From positions 84,885 to 148,884 of the forward strand of contig JAHCMI010000012.1 of NCBI GenBank assembly GCA_019192545.1: DNA of 64,000 nucleotides, in the 5' to 3' direction. The translations under genes and the position numbers were made by a program. Under the pieces are notes generated by a model. It ran no database searches. It worked only from the letters and a program-made list of their open reading frames with translations, and was not told the origin of the DNA. Shown here in pieces: positions 26,724-36,278 of this stretch. The stretch is from Rivularia sp. MS3. Its GTDB lineage: Bacteria > Cyanobacteriota > Cyanobacteriia > Cyanobacteriales > Nostocaceae. Numbering within the stretch: the stretch's first letter is position 1; each line of letters begins with the position of its first letter.

Positions 26724-27278
26724 CTATTTAATCAATTTCAATCCTAGAAACAAAGCTGTAACAGTACCTGCAACACAAATTTCACCTTTAACTATTTTTT
26801 CTAAGATGTTATCTACAGGAATTAGTATCACTTCTATTTCTTCTGTAATATCTAACTTCCTTTTTCCTACTTTTGTAACGTTTTCTGCTACAAACAAATG
26901 TAATTGATTTGTGTCTTTACTGGGCTTATCATAAAAAGTTGCTATCTTCTTGACAGATGAAGCAACATAACCAGTTTCCTCTTCAAGCTCCCTTTGAGCA
27001 GCAAATTCACCGCTTTCTTGTTCTGGATTAAAACCGCCAGCAGGAAGTTCAATAAAAAAATCACTTATTGCATGTCTATATTGCTTAACAAAAACAACTT
27101 CTTGATTGCTAGTAATTGGTAAAATAATCGCTACATCCGGCCGCACATATACAAAATAATCATCAACTACTTCTCCGCTGGGTAATTCTATTTTATCTCG
27201 CCTGACTTTACACCAAGGATGGTTTAATGCCATTTCTGAGTGCAAAACATTCCACTTCTCTAAACTTGCCATAATCAT
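26724..27278 (-). CDS. NUDIX hydrolase, ADP-ribose pyrophosphatase-like
   Basis: 184 residues (or 182 from the second ATG at 27272; neither has a clear Shine-Dalgarno). The NUDIX box matches the consensus exactly: a GFNPEQE start and REL-x-EE-x-G as RELEEETGY. Before it lies VVFVKQYRHAISDFFIELPA, the form seen in ADP-ribose and NDP-sugar pyrophosphatases. It probably splits ADP-ribose or similar nucleotides to AMP and a sugar phosphate. Solitary; the upstream spacer holds a perfect 14-bp inverted repeat. Confidence 0.85.
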   Translation of the reverse strand: MIMASLEKWNVLHSEMALNHPWCKVRRDKIELPSGEVVDDYFVYVRPDVAIILPITSNQEVVFVKQYRHAISDFFIELPAGGFNPEQESGEFAAQRELEEETGYVASSVKKIATFYDKPSKDTNQLHLFVAENVTKVGKRKLDITEEIEVILIPVDNILEKIVKGEICVAGTVTALFLGLKLIK

Positions 27279-27647
27279 TTCGCATTAAAGGGACAAAGAT
27301 ATATTTTATATAGCATTCCAAAATCATTCCTAAATCATTTGTGAGATTTGAGAAACCCGGTTTTGATGAAAAACCGGGTTTCTGAGAGCTATCTTTCTCA
27401 CGACTCATATCGGATTGGTATAGAATAATTATTTGATAATTTGAAACATAAGTATATACGACAATTTTATTCTGCTATCGATAATTTTCTGCTTAGCTTA
27501 AGGTTAAAGTATTGCATTCAAAATATTATTATTCCTTATACAAAGCACGCCGATCATAAACTAAAAAATGGGGTACTTAAATTAACGCCTCATAGTAGCC
27601 TGGGAATCTCCCCACTAGAATCAACTCACTAAGCCCAATTTTTGATT
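27279..27647. other. Divergent intergenic region
   Basis: Apart from the inverted repeat at 27351-27383 no feature is evident; a 63-codon frame here has no coding character. Confidence 0.45.
27351..27383. repeat. Perfect 14-bp inverted repeat
   Basis: AGAAACCCGGTTTT (27351-27364), 5-base loop, AAAACCGGGTTTCT (27370-27383). Similar AACCGGGTTT cores occur at 42556, 58068 and 58753. Lying between divergent genes it cannot end either, so it may be a mobile palindrome or an operator. Confidence 0.7.
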
Positions 27648-28700
27648 ATGCAAATTGATCTAGAAGTATTTACAGTCAACAAACGCTTTCCTTTAACCAT
27701 AAGTCGCGGTACCACTGCAAAAACAACAAATCTATGGGTAAAAATATCAGAAGATGGTATCGAAGGTTGGGGAGAAGCATCACCATTTAGCATCGGCAAT
27801 TATCCCCAATCCACTGAGGTGATTCAAAAATCTATACTGCAAATTGCTCCTAGTTTACAAAATAAGCATCCGCTACAGCGTCAGCAAATCGAACAACTTT
27901 TAGTTAAAGCACAAATCCCTTCTGCTGCCAAAGCCGCCATCGATACAGCCCTACACGATTGGATGGGAAAACGCGCCGGTTTACCTTTATGGCAAATCTG
28001 GGGACTTGATAAAAGCGCTATCAAACCGGTTTCCGTAACTATAGGTATTAGCTCTCCCGAAGCTGCCAAAAAAAGAGTCAGGGATTGGCTGCAATTTATG
28101 GATGTAAAAATGTTAAAAGTAAAACTGGGCAGCCCTGACGGTATTGAAGCAGACAAACAAATGCTTGATGCTGTACATCAAGAAGCTCCCATTCCAGATT
28201 TGTATGTAGATGCAAACGGTGGCTGGAGTTTGGAAGATGCCCGAAAGATATGTTTTACACTTGCGGATATCGGTGTAAAGTATGTTGAGCAGCCTTTAGC
28301 AAAAGGACAAGAGCAGAATTTGATCGAACTCAAAAAGTCATCTCCTCTACCTATTTTTGTTGATGAAAGCTGCTTTACTAGTGCCGATATTCCTCGTCTT
28401 GCAGAATGTGCTGACGGTGTTAACATCAAGCTGATGAAATCGGGAGGTTTAACCGAGGCAATGCGGATGATAAATACAGCCCGCGCTTACGGTTTACAGG
28501 TAATGTTCGGTTGCTACTCTGATAGCGCGATCGCAAACACCGCTCTCGCGCAACTAGCACCACTAGCCGATTACTTAGACTTAGATAGCCACCTGAATTT
28601 AATTGACGATCCGTTTACGGGGGCATCGATCCAGGAAGGCAGAATTTTACCAAATAATTTACCAGGGTTGGGAGTACAACGGAGTGCGTTTGCCGCTTAA
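27648..28700 (+). CDS. dgcA: Enolase-superfamily epimerase, DgcA-type (N-acetyl-D-glutamate racemase or dipeptide epimerase)
   Basis: 350 residues from ATG 27648 (TTG 27642 is an alternative). Muconate-lactonizing fold: substrate-capping N-terminal domain, then barrel motifs KVKLGS (catalytic KxK), YVDANGGW, KYVEQPL, IFVDES (three metal carboxylates Asp, Glu, Asp) and NIKLMKSGG (second catalytic Lys). Its stop overlaps the next gene by 17 nt. That gene is a DUF1611 protein. In bacteria where the pair is characterised, DgcN acetylates D-glutamate and DgcA racemises N-acetyl-D-glutamate; Ala-D/L-Glu dipeptide epimerase is the alternative. Confidence 0.82.
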   Translation: MQIDLEVFTVNKRFPLTISRGTTAKTTNLWVKISEDGIEGWGEASPFSIGNYPQSTEVIQKSILQIAPSLQNKHPLQRQQIEQLLVKAQIPSAAKAAIDTALHDWMGKRAGLPLWQIWGLDKSAIKPVSVTIGISSPEAAKKRVRDWLQFMDVKMLKVKLGSPDGIEADKQMLDAVHQEAPIPDLYVDANGGWSLEDARKICFTLADIGVKYVEQPLAKGQEQNLIELKKSSPLPIFVDESCFTSADIPRLAECADGVNIKLMKSGGLTEAMRMINTARAYGLQVMFGCYSDSAIANTALAQLAPLADYLDLDSHLNLIDDPFTGASIQEGRILPNNLPGLGVQRSAFAA

Positions 28701-29724
28701 TCAAAAAATTGCGATTTTATTACATGAGGGAATTCGCGGAACTCATGGTAAAACAGGATTATCTTTATTGCGTTATAGCGATGCGCCGATAGTTGTTGCT
28801 ATCGATCGCGATTGTTCGGGAGAGTCTTTAGAAGAGTTAACGGGTATCAAACGCAACGTGCCAATTGCTGCCTCTGTAAAAGATGCGCTGCAATTTAAAC
28901 CCCAGGTTTTAGTAATTGGCATTGCTCCTAAAGGTGGCAATTTACCGGATGATTACTGGCACGAAATTAAAGATGCCCTAGTGGGGGGAATGTCAATAGT
29001 CAATGGTTTGCATACTCCATTAGGAAAAAGCCCGGAATTGAAAACGCTGCTGAAACCGGGACAGTTAATTTGGGATGTTCGCAAAGAGCCGTCTAATATC
29101 GGTGTATGTACCCTCGCAGCCAGAAGCCTTTCCTGCAAGCGGGTTCTAACCGTAGGAACCGATATGGCAGTTGGTAAAATGTCCGCAAGCTTAGAGTTAA
29201 ATCGTTCGTCTCGATTGCGGGGTTTGCGTACTAAATTCATCGCCACAGGGCAAACTGGTTTGATGCTCGAAGGTGATGGTGTAGCTCTAGATTCAGTGCG
29301 AGTTGATTTTGCTGCCGGTGCGGTAGAACAAATTGTTATGCGCTACGGTAAAAATTACGACATATTACATATTGAAGGACAAGGTTCTTTATTACATCCA
29401 AGCTCTACAGCAACATTACCCTTAATACGCGGTTCTCAACCTACCCAAATGATTTTGGTACATCGTTTAGGACAACATCAGGTGATTGAAGGTGTACCAA
29501 TTCCACCGTTAGTAAAAGTAATTAAATTATACGAAATGGTTGCTAGTGGTGCCGGTGCTTTTGCGTCTGTACCTGTAGTAGGCATTGCTTTAAATACCCG
29601 TAATTTTGATGAGGATCGGGCAAAAAAAGCTATTTCACTCGTAGAATCAGAAACCGGATTACCCTGTACTGATGCAATCAGATTTGGTGGGGATAAGCTA
29701 TTAGATGCGGTAATGAGAAGTTGA
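28684..29724 (+). CDS. dgcN: DUF1611 P-loop protein, DgcN-type (D-glutamate N-acetyltransferase)
   Basis: 346 residues from GTG 28684, which has GGGAG 9 nt upstream and opens VRLPLNQKIAILLHEG; the frame extends further to 28603 but that part is the other gene's sequence. Two domains: an N-terminal Rossmann-like domain (PIVVAIDRDCSGESLEEL, VLVIGIAPKGG) and a C-terminal P-loop domain with VGTDMAVGKMSASLEL (Walker A-like) and HIEGQGSLLHPS. Overlap with the epimerase start implies translational coupling. Functional name is by family and context. Confidence 0.82.
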   Translation: MRLPLNQKIAILLHEGIRGTHGKTGLSLLRYSDAPIVVAIDRDCSGESLEELTGIKRNVPIAASVKDALQFKPQVLVIGIAPKGGNLPDDYWHEIKDALVGGMSIVNGLHTPLGKSPELKTLLKPGQLIWDVRKEPSNIGVCTLAARSLSCKRVLTVGTDMAVGKMSASLELNRSSRLRGLRTKFIATGQTGLMLEGDGVALDSVRVDFAAGAVEQIVMRYGKNYDILHIEGQGSLLHPSSTATLPLIRGSQPTQMILVHRLGQHQVIEGVPIPPLVKVIKLYEMVASGAGAFASVPVVGIALNTRNFDEDRAKKAISLVESETGLPCTDAIRFGGDKLLDAVMRS

Positions 29725-30580
29725 AAAGATATTCTTATCGTAACTATAAAATTAAGAAATAAATTTACAGTTTAAATAGTAACTAGGTACTACAAACATA
29801 AATACAAGTACAACTTACGTAACTGGCACATTTTTTTGTCGGGTGCTTGTAAACTGAGTAATTGTAAAAGGAATAATAAGATATAGGTTATGTACTCCGC
29901 CACATTAACTATGCGGGGTGACGAGCGCTTGTAAAAAGCCCTTCTAAAGCGCGGAGTCAGCAAAGGAAGAGAATAAAGAGAATTAATTAGAGTAGACATA
30001 AAATTTATTTTATCCTTCTCCCACTGCTTGCCCTTACCCATCAATTTTAATGAAATCGAGTAGTAAGTTTAAAGATGAGATTCTCAATCAACCGAATCTA
30101 AACTAAGGTAATTAAGTTATATAAAATTATGGCTGGTCAATAAAGTGTTTTTTACTATTCTTTGTAATTACTATTGCTCTAAATACCCGTAATTCAATCT
30201 AAAAAATTGCGGTAGAATGAAATCTAGAATTGATAAACATAAACTTTTATACACAATAGTTACTCATGACAATTTGACGAAAAAAATGAAAAATATATTA
30301 AGATAGCAAGTAACAGGTTATACGATTGATATTTGAGGGTTATTATCCAGTGCAGGGACAAGCCCTTTCCCCTTCTGAGATAAAACACGATAGAATAAAT
30401 TCAAAAATTCAATATAGAATTAATTTTTATCAATTTAACGGTTCCTTAACGACAATCTTATCTAATGAGTAAGTTTACAAATACTCGATATTAGCTTTCG
30501 ATTAGTCATTATAGGAACTGAAATTAAAAATGTTCTTTGTCAAGATTAAGGGCATTCTCAATTGCTGATAGGTTAAGCTG
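29725..30580. other. Long intergenic region with one structured block
   Basis: ACTCCGC at 29894-29900 pairs with GCGGAGT at 29951-29957, and GCGCTT/AAGCGC nest inside, so about 64 bases could fold. An 84-codon minus-strand frame across it looks noncoding. The rest is AT-rich leader of the kinase gene. Confidence 0.45.
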
Positions 30581-33034
30581 ATGCTCACAGACACGATTCT
30601 CCGTAATCGCTACAAAATTCTTCAAGAACTGGGACGCGGTGGATTTAGTGTCACCTATCTTGCGGTAGATATGGATTTACCAGGAAATCCCAAATGTGTA
30701 GTTAAACAACTCAAAACTCGGCACTCCAATAACACAATTTTGCAGATTGCCAAAAAGTTGTTCGACAGAGAAGCACAGGTACTCTATCGTTTGGGTAAGG
30801 GACACAAACAAATTCCCGAAATGTTCGCGCATTTTGAGGAAAACGATGAATTTTATTTAGTTCAAGAATTTGTCGATGGACACGATCTGACTAAAGAAAT
30901 TAAACCACGGACGCGATTGAGTGAGGAAAAGGTAACCAAGCTTTTACAAGAAATATTAGAAGTACTAAGTTTTGTTCATGAAAATGAAGTGATTCACCGC
31001 GATATCAAATTGCGGAATATTATGCGCCGTCGTGAAGATGGTAAAATCGTTTTAATTGATTTTGGTGCGGTCAAAGAAATCAAAGGCTTGGCAAAAAACG
31101 AACAAGGTGATGTAAATTCTACTTTGATTATCGGTACACCGGGCTACATGCCAGACGAGCAAGCTAATGGTAAGCCAAGATTATGTAGCGATGTTTATGC
31201 AGTCGGAATGCTGGGTATTCAAGCTTTGACTGGTATACCTCCCCGCGAGTTACCATTTAATCCTAATAATGGTGAATTAATTTGGCGCGATTCGGCAAAA
31301 ATAAGCGATAGATTGGCTGAAGTTTTGACAGGCATGGTAAGGCACCACTTTAGCCAGCGCTATAAAACAGCAGCAGAAGCTTTAAGAGCGCTCAAATCGC
31401 CTGAAATGTTGCTACCCAATACTTCTTTGGCTTACGAAGCACCAGTAACTTTACCGTCTACTGTTCGTCAATCTCGCCCTAAAACACTGCAATCTTTAGG
31501 ATTGGTTGGTTTAATCGGAGTTGCATTTGGATTAGGAGCTTTTGGTTGGAACTTGTTTCGCTATAATTCAGTTAGCAACAAACCAGTTCAGACTACAGAA
31601 ATTTCACCGACTGTAAATAAGTTAAATCCTTCAACAAAACCCGAAAGTTTGAAGCCAACCCCATTAAAATTTTCACCTTCTACAGCTAACAGAGACAGCT
31701 ATAATAACAAACCTATTTTTATACCTTTTATACCGTTTTTTAACGAAAATCGACTTCATAGCGATCGCGAAGTTTCTCCATCAAAAACGAAGACGAATAA
31801 GGTAAAATCTGTGTTGGATTACCAGCAGAAAAAAAATCAGAAAAATATTCAGAAAAATATTCAGAAAAATATTCACAAACAAAATAAACCGGTTCCCAAA
31901 ACTTCTATAACTCGCGAACAAAAAGTTGAAAAGAAAGAGCCGCCATCAAGCTTTTTAAATCAGCAGCCTCGAAATAAATCGGAATCTTTACCTCCTATTA
32001 ACATACCTGCGTCCGAAGATAAAAAAATTGATAATTCTTCCAAACCTTCAATACCACAAACAGTTATAGAAGAATCTAAAACATCTTTACCAACAGAATC
32101 TAATTCAGTTGATGAAGTAAAAGATAAAAATAACAATAATAACGCAGGTAATTCAGAAACGGAAACAACTTTACCCAATAAATCCGATTCTGTTGACGAA
32201 GTTAAAAATAAACCTGAAACATCAAAACAGCCACCAAAAGAGCAGAAAAAGCCTTTAGAAGAAAAACCTAAACAAACTCCTCCTTCACCCGGTACACCTG
32301 CGATTGAAAGCGAATCGTCGCCTCAACTGACTCCATCACCTGCGCCAAATCCCTCACCAACGAAGGGTAAGGATAGCGTCGTAGTTCCAACAAGCGTACC
32401 AGAAGAATCTTTAATTCTAGAAAACAACAAATTCATTTATACAGAAGAATCAAAACCTATTTTACCAATTTCAACCCCTGAAGCTGAGGCTAAACCAACC
32501 GTTACACCACAAGCAACCCCAACACCCGAAGCTAAAACTCAATCGGTTGCCACACCAGAGCCAACTTCAACACCCGAAGCTAAAACTCAATCGGTTGCCA
32601 CACCAGAGCCAACTTCAACACCCGAAGCGAAAACTCAATCGGTTGCCATACCAGAGCCAACTTCAACACCCGAAGCTGAAACTCAGCCAGTTGTGACACC
32701 GCAGAAAACTTCAAAAACTGAAGAAAATCAACCATCTGCAACACCACAGCCAACCGCAGCACCCGAGGAAATTCAACCGACTCCACAAACCTCTACCGAT
32801 CCCACAGGTGAAGCTAAGTTTTTAGTTATCCCCGAAGTTTATCCTTCACCCACACCCAAAACCAAAACAAAAGTAACTCCGCAAATTTCTACTTCTCCAT
32901 TAGAAAATGAGACGCAAGCTATTCCTCAAGCTTCTGCTTCTCCTTCACCTCAAAATCAACCAAAGGTAAAGCCAACACCAACTCCGTCACCTACAGAGCA
33001 ACCAGGCTTATCCCTCAAACGTTTTGCTATTTAA
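30581..33034 (+). CDS. Ser/Thr protein kinase with one membrane helix and long Pro/Thr-rich tail
   Basis: 817 residues. The kinase domain spans about 11-270: glycine loop GRGGFSVTYLAVD, VKQL (Lys42), catalytic HRDIKLRN (139-146), IDFGAVKE (DFG 160-162), GTPGYMPDEQANG, so it should be active. One transmembrane helix lies at about 304-326. The outside part (about 330-817) is low complexity: KNIQKNIQKNIHK, then a 16-residue unit TPEAKTQSVATPEPTS repeated three to four times (about 647-703), then more Pro/Thr/Ser/Gln. Such tails may contact cell wall or glycan. Typical of cyanobacterial Pkn proteins; target unknown. Confidence 0.9.
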   Translation: MLTDTILRNRYKILQELGRGGFSVTYLAVDMDLPGNPKCVVKQLKTRHSNNTILQIAKKLFDREAQVLYRLGKGHKQIPEMFAHFEENDEFYLVQEFVDGHDLTKEIKPRTRLSEEKVTKLLQEILEVLSFVHENEVIHRDIKLRNIMRRREDGKIVLIDFGAVKEIKGLAKNEQGDVNSTLIIGTPGYMPDEQANGKPRLCSDVYAVGMLGIQALTGIPPRELPFNPNNGELIWRDSAKISDRLAEVLTGMVRHHFSQRYKTAAEALRALKSPEMLLPNTSLAYEAPVTLPSTVRQSRPKTLQSLGLVGLIGVAFGLGAFGWNLFRYNSVSNKPVQTTEISPTVNKLNPSTKPESLKPTPLKFSPSTANRDSYNNKPIFIPFIPFFNENRLHSDREVSPSKTKTNKVKSVLDYQQKKNQKNIQKNIQKNIHKQNKPVPKTSITREQKVEKKEPPSSFLNQQPRNKSESLPPINIPASEDKKIDNSSKPSIPQTVIEESKTSLPTESNSVDEVKDKNNNNNAGNSETETTLPNKSDSVDEVKNKPETSKQPPKEQKKPLEEKPKQTPPSPGTPAIESESSPQLTPSPAPNPSPTKGKDSVVVPTSVPEESLILENNKFIYTEESKPILPISTPEAEAKPTVTPQATPTPEAKTQSVATPEPTSTPEAKTQSVATPEPTSTPEAKTQSVAIPEPTSTPEAETQPVVTPQKTSKTEENQPSATPQPTAAPEEIQPTPQTSTDPTGEAKFLVIPEVYPSPTPKTKTKVTPQISTSPLENETQAIPQASASPSPQNQPKVKPTPTPSPTEQPGLSLKRFAI
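32522..32692. repeat. In-frame 48-bp tandem repeat
   Basis: About 3.5 copies of a 48-bp unit encoding TPEAKTQSVATPEPTS. Copies one and two are identical over most of their length, so copy number is likely to vary between strains. Confidence 0.85.
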
Positions 33035-33278
33035 ATTAAATCAAAGGTTTGAATGCTTCAACTTGATTGAAACCATTCAAATCGATGATTATTAAGCCTA
33101 TAAATGCGCGCACCTTTTCCACCGTATAAAGATTACCATAATAATGGTTATTTTTTTCGCAAATAAAATAATAAAGAACCGATAAAACAATGTTAAGTTT
33201 CCGGGCGGGGCTTTGCGTGAGATTGGTATCATTCTTAGACTAGGAAATATACAAATCCTGTTCTATAAAAAGCTTGCC

Positions 33279-34940
33279 ATGAAACGTCAATGGAAGTCAT
33301 TGATACTTGCCTTCAACTGGGTATTGCTCTCGTTGGGCACTTCTATATTTGTTATCCTGACTCAATCACCTCAAATTACTTTAGCAAAAGAACCTGCGGT
33401 AATTATCGAAACTTCTAAAGAAGAAACCTTAACAGACACCGATAAGAAAAAGCCAGAAACTTCCACAGAAGAAACCGATAATAAAAAACCAGAATCAGAA
33501 AAAGCTGAGGAAGAAAAGCCAACTCCCGAAGAAATCGCTCGCCAGAAAAAACTCATAGAAGCAGATAAGCTTTATCAAGCCGGAAACATAGCCGAAGCAG
33601 AAAAAATATATCGTCAAGCCAAAGATTCTTTTACAACCACAGCCAATATTCAGCCACGTAAAAAAGCCATAGTTAACCCCGAAGAATTATCTCCTGCCGG
33701 TAAAGTTTATTGGAGAGAAGCACAAGCGGGAATCGCCAGTAATTTACGAACTAAAACTTTAGTACCCCTTAAGCTTTTAGTAGAAAAATACCCCGAATTT
33801 ATACCGGGAAATATAAAGTACGCTCAATCTCTGAAAAAATACGGTCAAGAGGAACTCGCTTTACAAGTATTAGAAAGAGCAACATCGCTTTATCCCAATC
33901 AAGCAGAATTAGTCAAAGTAAGAGTTGATGCGCTTTCCGACGAGAAAAAATGGATGCAGGCTTCTCTGGCGGCGCGTCAATTTGCCATGCTCAACCCCGA
34001 TAATCCTCAAGCTCCAGAATTTGTTCAACTTGCAGACGAAAAGTTAAAAAAATACACCTCTTATATCCGTAGAGAAACTAGAGGAAACGCCATAGCTAAC
34101 ATTATTACAGGTGTTGTGGGTTATGCAGCTACGGGTAGTTTGCTCGGTCCATTTTCCGCCCTCGACTCTACCATGATGCTGCTAAAAGGTGAAAAAGGTG
34201 TAGGTCGTTCTGTAGCTAAGCAAGCTAAAAAGCGGATGGAATTGATTGAAGACAAAGAAGTAAACGCCTATATTAACGAAATGGGGCAAAAGCTGGCTAA
34301 AATTGCCGGTAGAGATGAATTTGAATACGAATTCTTCGTTATACCCGATAAAAATCTCAATGCCTTCGCCCTACCCGGCGGCAAAATTTTCATTCATACA
34401 GGCGCGATCGCTAAAACAAATTCGGAAGCAGAAATAGCTGGATTAATCGGACACGAACTAGCTCACGTAGTACTTTCCCACGGATTTCAATTAGTAACTC
34501 AAGCCAACTTAATATCCAACGTCACGCAGTATATTCCTCTAGGTGGCACAGTCGGCAGAATACTTACCTTTGATTACAGTCGCGACATGGAGCGTCAAGC
34601 AGATAGATTGGGCACGAGGCTCCTAACAGCAGGTGGTTACGCTGCCGACGGCTTGCGTAACTTAACTTTAACCATGAAAAAACAGCAGAAAAATGCTCCT
34701 CCTGTATGGTTATCTACCCACCCCGGAGGCGGTGAAAGAGTACGTTACTTAGAAGAATTAATTGCCACTAACGGTTACAACCGATACGCTTACGAAGGAG
34801 TAGCCAGACATCAACAAATTAAAGACAAAGTCAAACAAATAATGAAAGAAAGAGAAGAGAAAGATAAAAAAGACGACGATAAAGAAGATGAAGATAAAAA
34901 AGATCAACTAGAGAAAAAAGCACAGGAAGAAAGTAAATAG
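33279..34940 (+). CDS. M48-family metalloprotease with TPR-like region (BepA/LoiP-like)
   Basis: About 553 residues from ATG 33279; the 22 extra upstream residues would come before a normal signal anchor (WKSLILAFNWVLLSLGTSIF). Then a Lys/Glu-rich linker, a TPR-like region at about 80-270 (AEKIYRQAKD, QVLERATSLYPNQAEL) and the protease domain with GHELAHVVLSHG (HExxH at 392-396) and RDMERQADRLG giving the third zinc ligand. The C-terminus is a Lys/Asp/Glu-rich charged tail. Family role: periplasmic quality control of outer-membrane proteins. Same direction as the kinase and the COP23 gene. Confidence 0.9.
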   Translation: MKRQWKSLILAFNWVLLSLGTSIFVILTQSPQITLAKEPAVIIETSKEETLTDTDKKKPETSTEETDNKKPESEKAEEEKPTPEEIARQKKLIEADKLYQAGNIAEAEKIYRQAKDSFTTTANIQPRKKAIVNPEELSPAGKVYWREAQAGIASNLRTKTLVPLKLLVEKYPEFIPGNIKYAQSLKKYGQEELALQVLERATSLYPNQAELVKVRVDALSDEKKWMQASLAARQFAMLNPDNPQAPEFVQLADEKLKKYTSYIRRETRGNAIANIITGVVGYAATGSLLGPFSALDSTMMLLKGEKGVGRSVAKQAKKRMELIEDKEVNAYINEMGQKLAKIAGRDEFEYEFFVIPDKNLNAFALPGGKIFIHTGAIAKTNSEAEIAGLIGHELAHVVLSHGFQLVTQANLISNVTQYIPLGGTVGRILTFDYSRDMERQADRLGTRLLTAGGYAADGLRNLTLTMKKQQKNAPPVWLSTHPGGGERVRYLEELIATNGYNRYAYEGVARHQQIKDKVKQIMKEREEKDKKDDDKEDEDKKDQLEKKAQEESK

Positions 34941-35209
34941 GTCGATCAATTTTGGATTTTAGATTTTAGATTGTGGATTGGGATTTGAAAATAGTTAGAG
35001 AACAAGAAGATGCTTCTAATACAAATATTTTCAAATCTCTCCTTGTCTCCCCATCTCCTTGTCTCCCTATCTTCCCCCTATTCCCTATTCCAAAATAATA
35101 TGCCAGTTACACAACTGCCCACACAATCAATCAACTCGCGAATCATTTACAAAAAATCTTCGTCACTACAACACATATACTCCCAATAAATTTTACAGGA
35201 GGATGATTA

Positions 35210-36010
35210 ATGTCATCTAGACCTTTGAAGCTTTTATGTCTCGGCGGTTTAGCAGTATCCGTATTATTCGGTAACGCACCGGCAATGGCACAATACGACT
35301 CCTCAGACGATGCCGTTGTAGTACCTACAACCGGAAGCGGTAGAACTACCACAACCAGAACCCGTACATCCACACCAGCGGGAACATCAACCACAACCTC
35401 CACAAGCAGTTCTTCACAAAGAGTTGACACCGCAACTCGGTTTAGCTGTCAAATGGATACCAACGGCTACACCGTTATGTACTCTCCTCAAAGTCAACCA
35501 AATCAATTATTTGCATGGGCAACTCCCCAAGCATTAGGTGGCGGTTGGGATTCCCAAAGACGTTGTAATACAATTGCTCAACGCTTAGAAAGCTATCGTC
35601 CAGACGGTTTGCTAGAACTTCGCACCTCGACTTTAAATGGATACGACGTATTATGCGTCACCAGCGAAGCCGATCCTTCTTGTCGTTTAGTACTTACAGT
35701 TCCTCCCGGTAGAGATGCTTTCCAAGTACGTAACGACGTATTCCAAAACTTAGTTTCAGCAGACAGCGGACAAGCAACCATCGGCGTTAACACTTACAGA
35801 GGAGCCGGATTAGAAGACACCATTAATCTAGGTAGAACATTACTTGGTGGCAAGCGTGCGGCAGTATCTAGAGATGCCATTCAGCTAAAACCTTTCTTAG
35901 ATAAACAAGATGGTGGAAACGGCAAACTAATGCGAAACGTCAAGAAAACCACTCCTCAATCTCGTCCATCTCAATCCGGTAATAGATTGAATCCCGATCT
36001 TTTCCGTTAA
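35210..36010 (+). CDS. COP23-domain secreted protein
   Basis: 266 residues with signal peptide (LLCLGGLAVSVLFGNAPAMA, cleavage near 27), a Thr/Ser-rich linker at about 40-70 and a domain from RFSCQMDTNGYTVMYSP to about 190 that matches the COP23 (circadian oscillating protein) family: WDSQRRCNTIAQRLESYRPDG, LNGYDVLCVTSE. Four Cys (RFSC, RRC, VLC, SC) could form two disulfides. The start follows AGGAGGATGATTA, one of the strongest ribosome sites in the window. Function unknown; the founder protein is membrane-associated. Confidence 0.85.
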   Translation: MSSRPLKLLCLGGLAVSVLFGNAPAMAQYDSSDDAVVVPTTGSGRTTTTRTRTSTPAGTSTTTSTSSSSQRVDTATRFSCQMDTNGYTVMYSPQSQPNQLFAWATPQALGGGWDSQRRCNTIAQRLESYRPDGLLELRTSTLNGYDVLCVTSEADPSCRLVLTVPPGRDAFQVRNDVFQNLVSADSGQATIGVNTYRGAGLEDTINLGRTLLGGKRAAVSRDAIQLKPFLDKQDGGNGKLMRNVKKTTPQSRPSQSGNRLNPDLFR

Positions 36011-36058
36011 TTAGATTTTGGATTAAAAGAAAGTGTAAAATTCAAATTTATTTACTAC

Positions 36059-36083
36059 AGCGGGCAACAATGCCCGCTTTATT
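36059..36083 (+). terminator. Rho-independent terminator
   Basis: AGCGGGCA (36059-36066) pairs with TGCCCGCT (36071-36078), then TTATT. Ends the COP23 transcript. Confidence 0.75.
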
Positions 36084-36278
36084 CATGAATAAGTTACGAG
36101 AAAAATATTCGTAAAGTTTATTGTTATCCATACCGAAGCACTGATAAAACTGGAAACAAAGAAATATTGAATCATAACTAATAGATTTCTAGTAAAATCA
36201 TCTTTGGAATTGCAATAAGCATGGGAAAATCCCAATGCCCAATTCCCCATGCCCTATTCCTAATTACCAAGTATAAAA

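Noticed and set aside
29790..30044. 84-codon minus-strand frame
   Set aside because: No conserved pattern, no ribosome site, and it crosses the foldable block.
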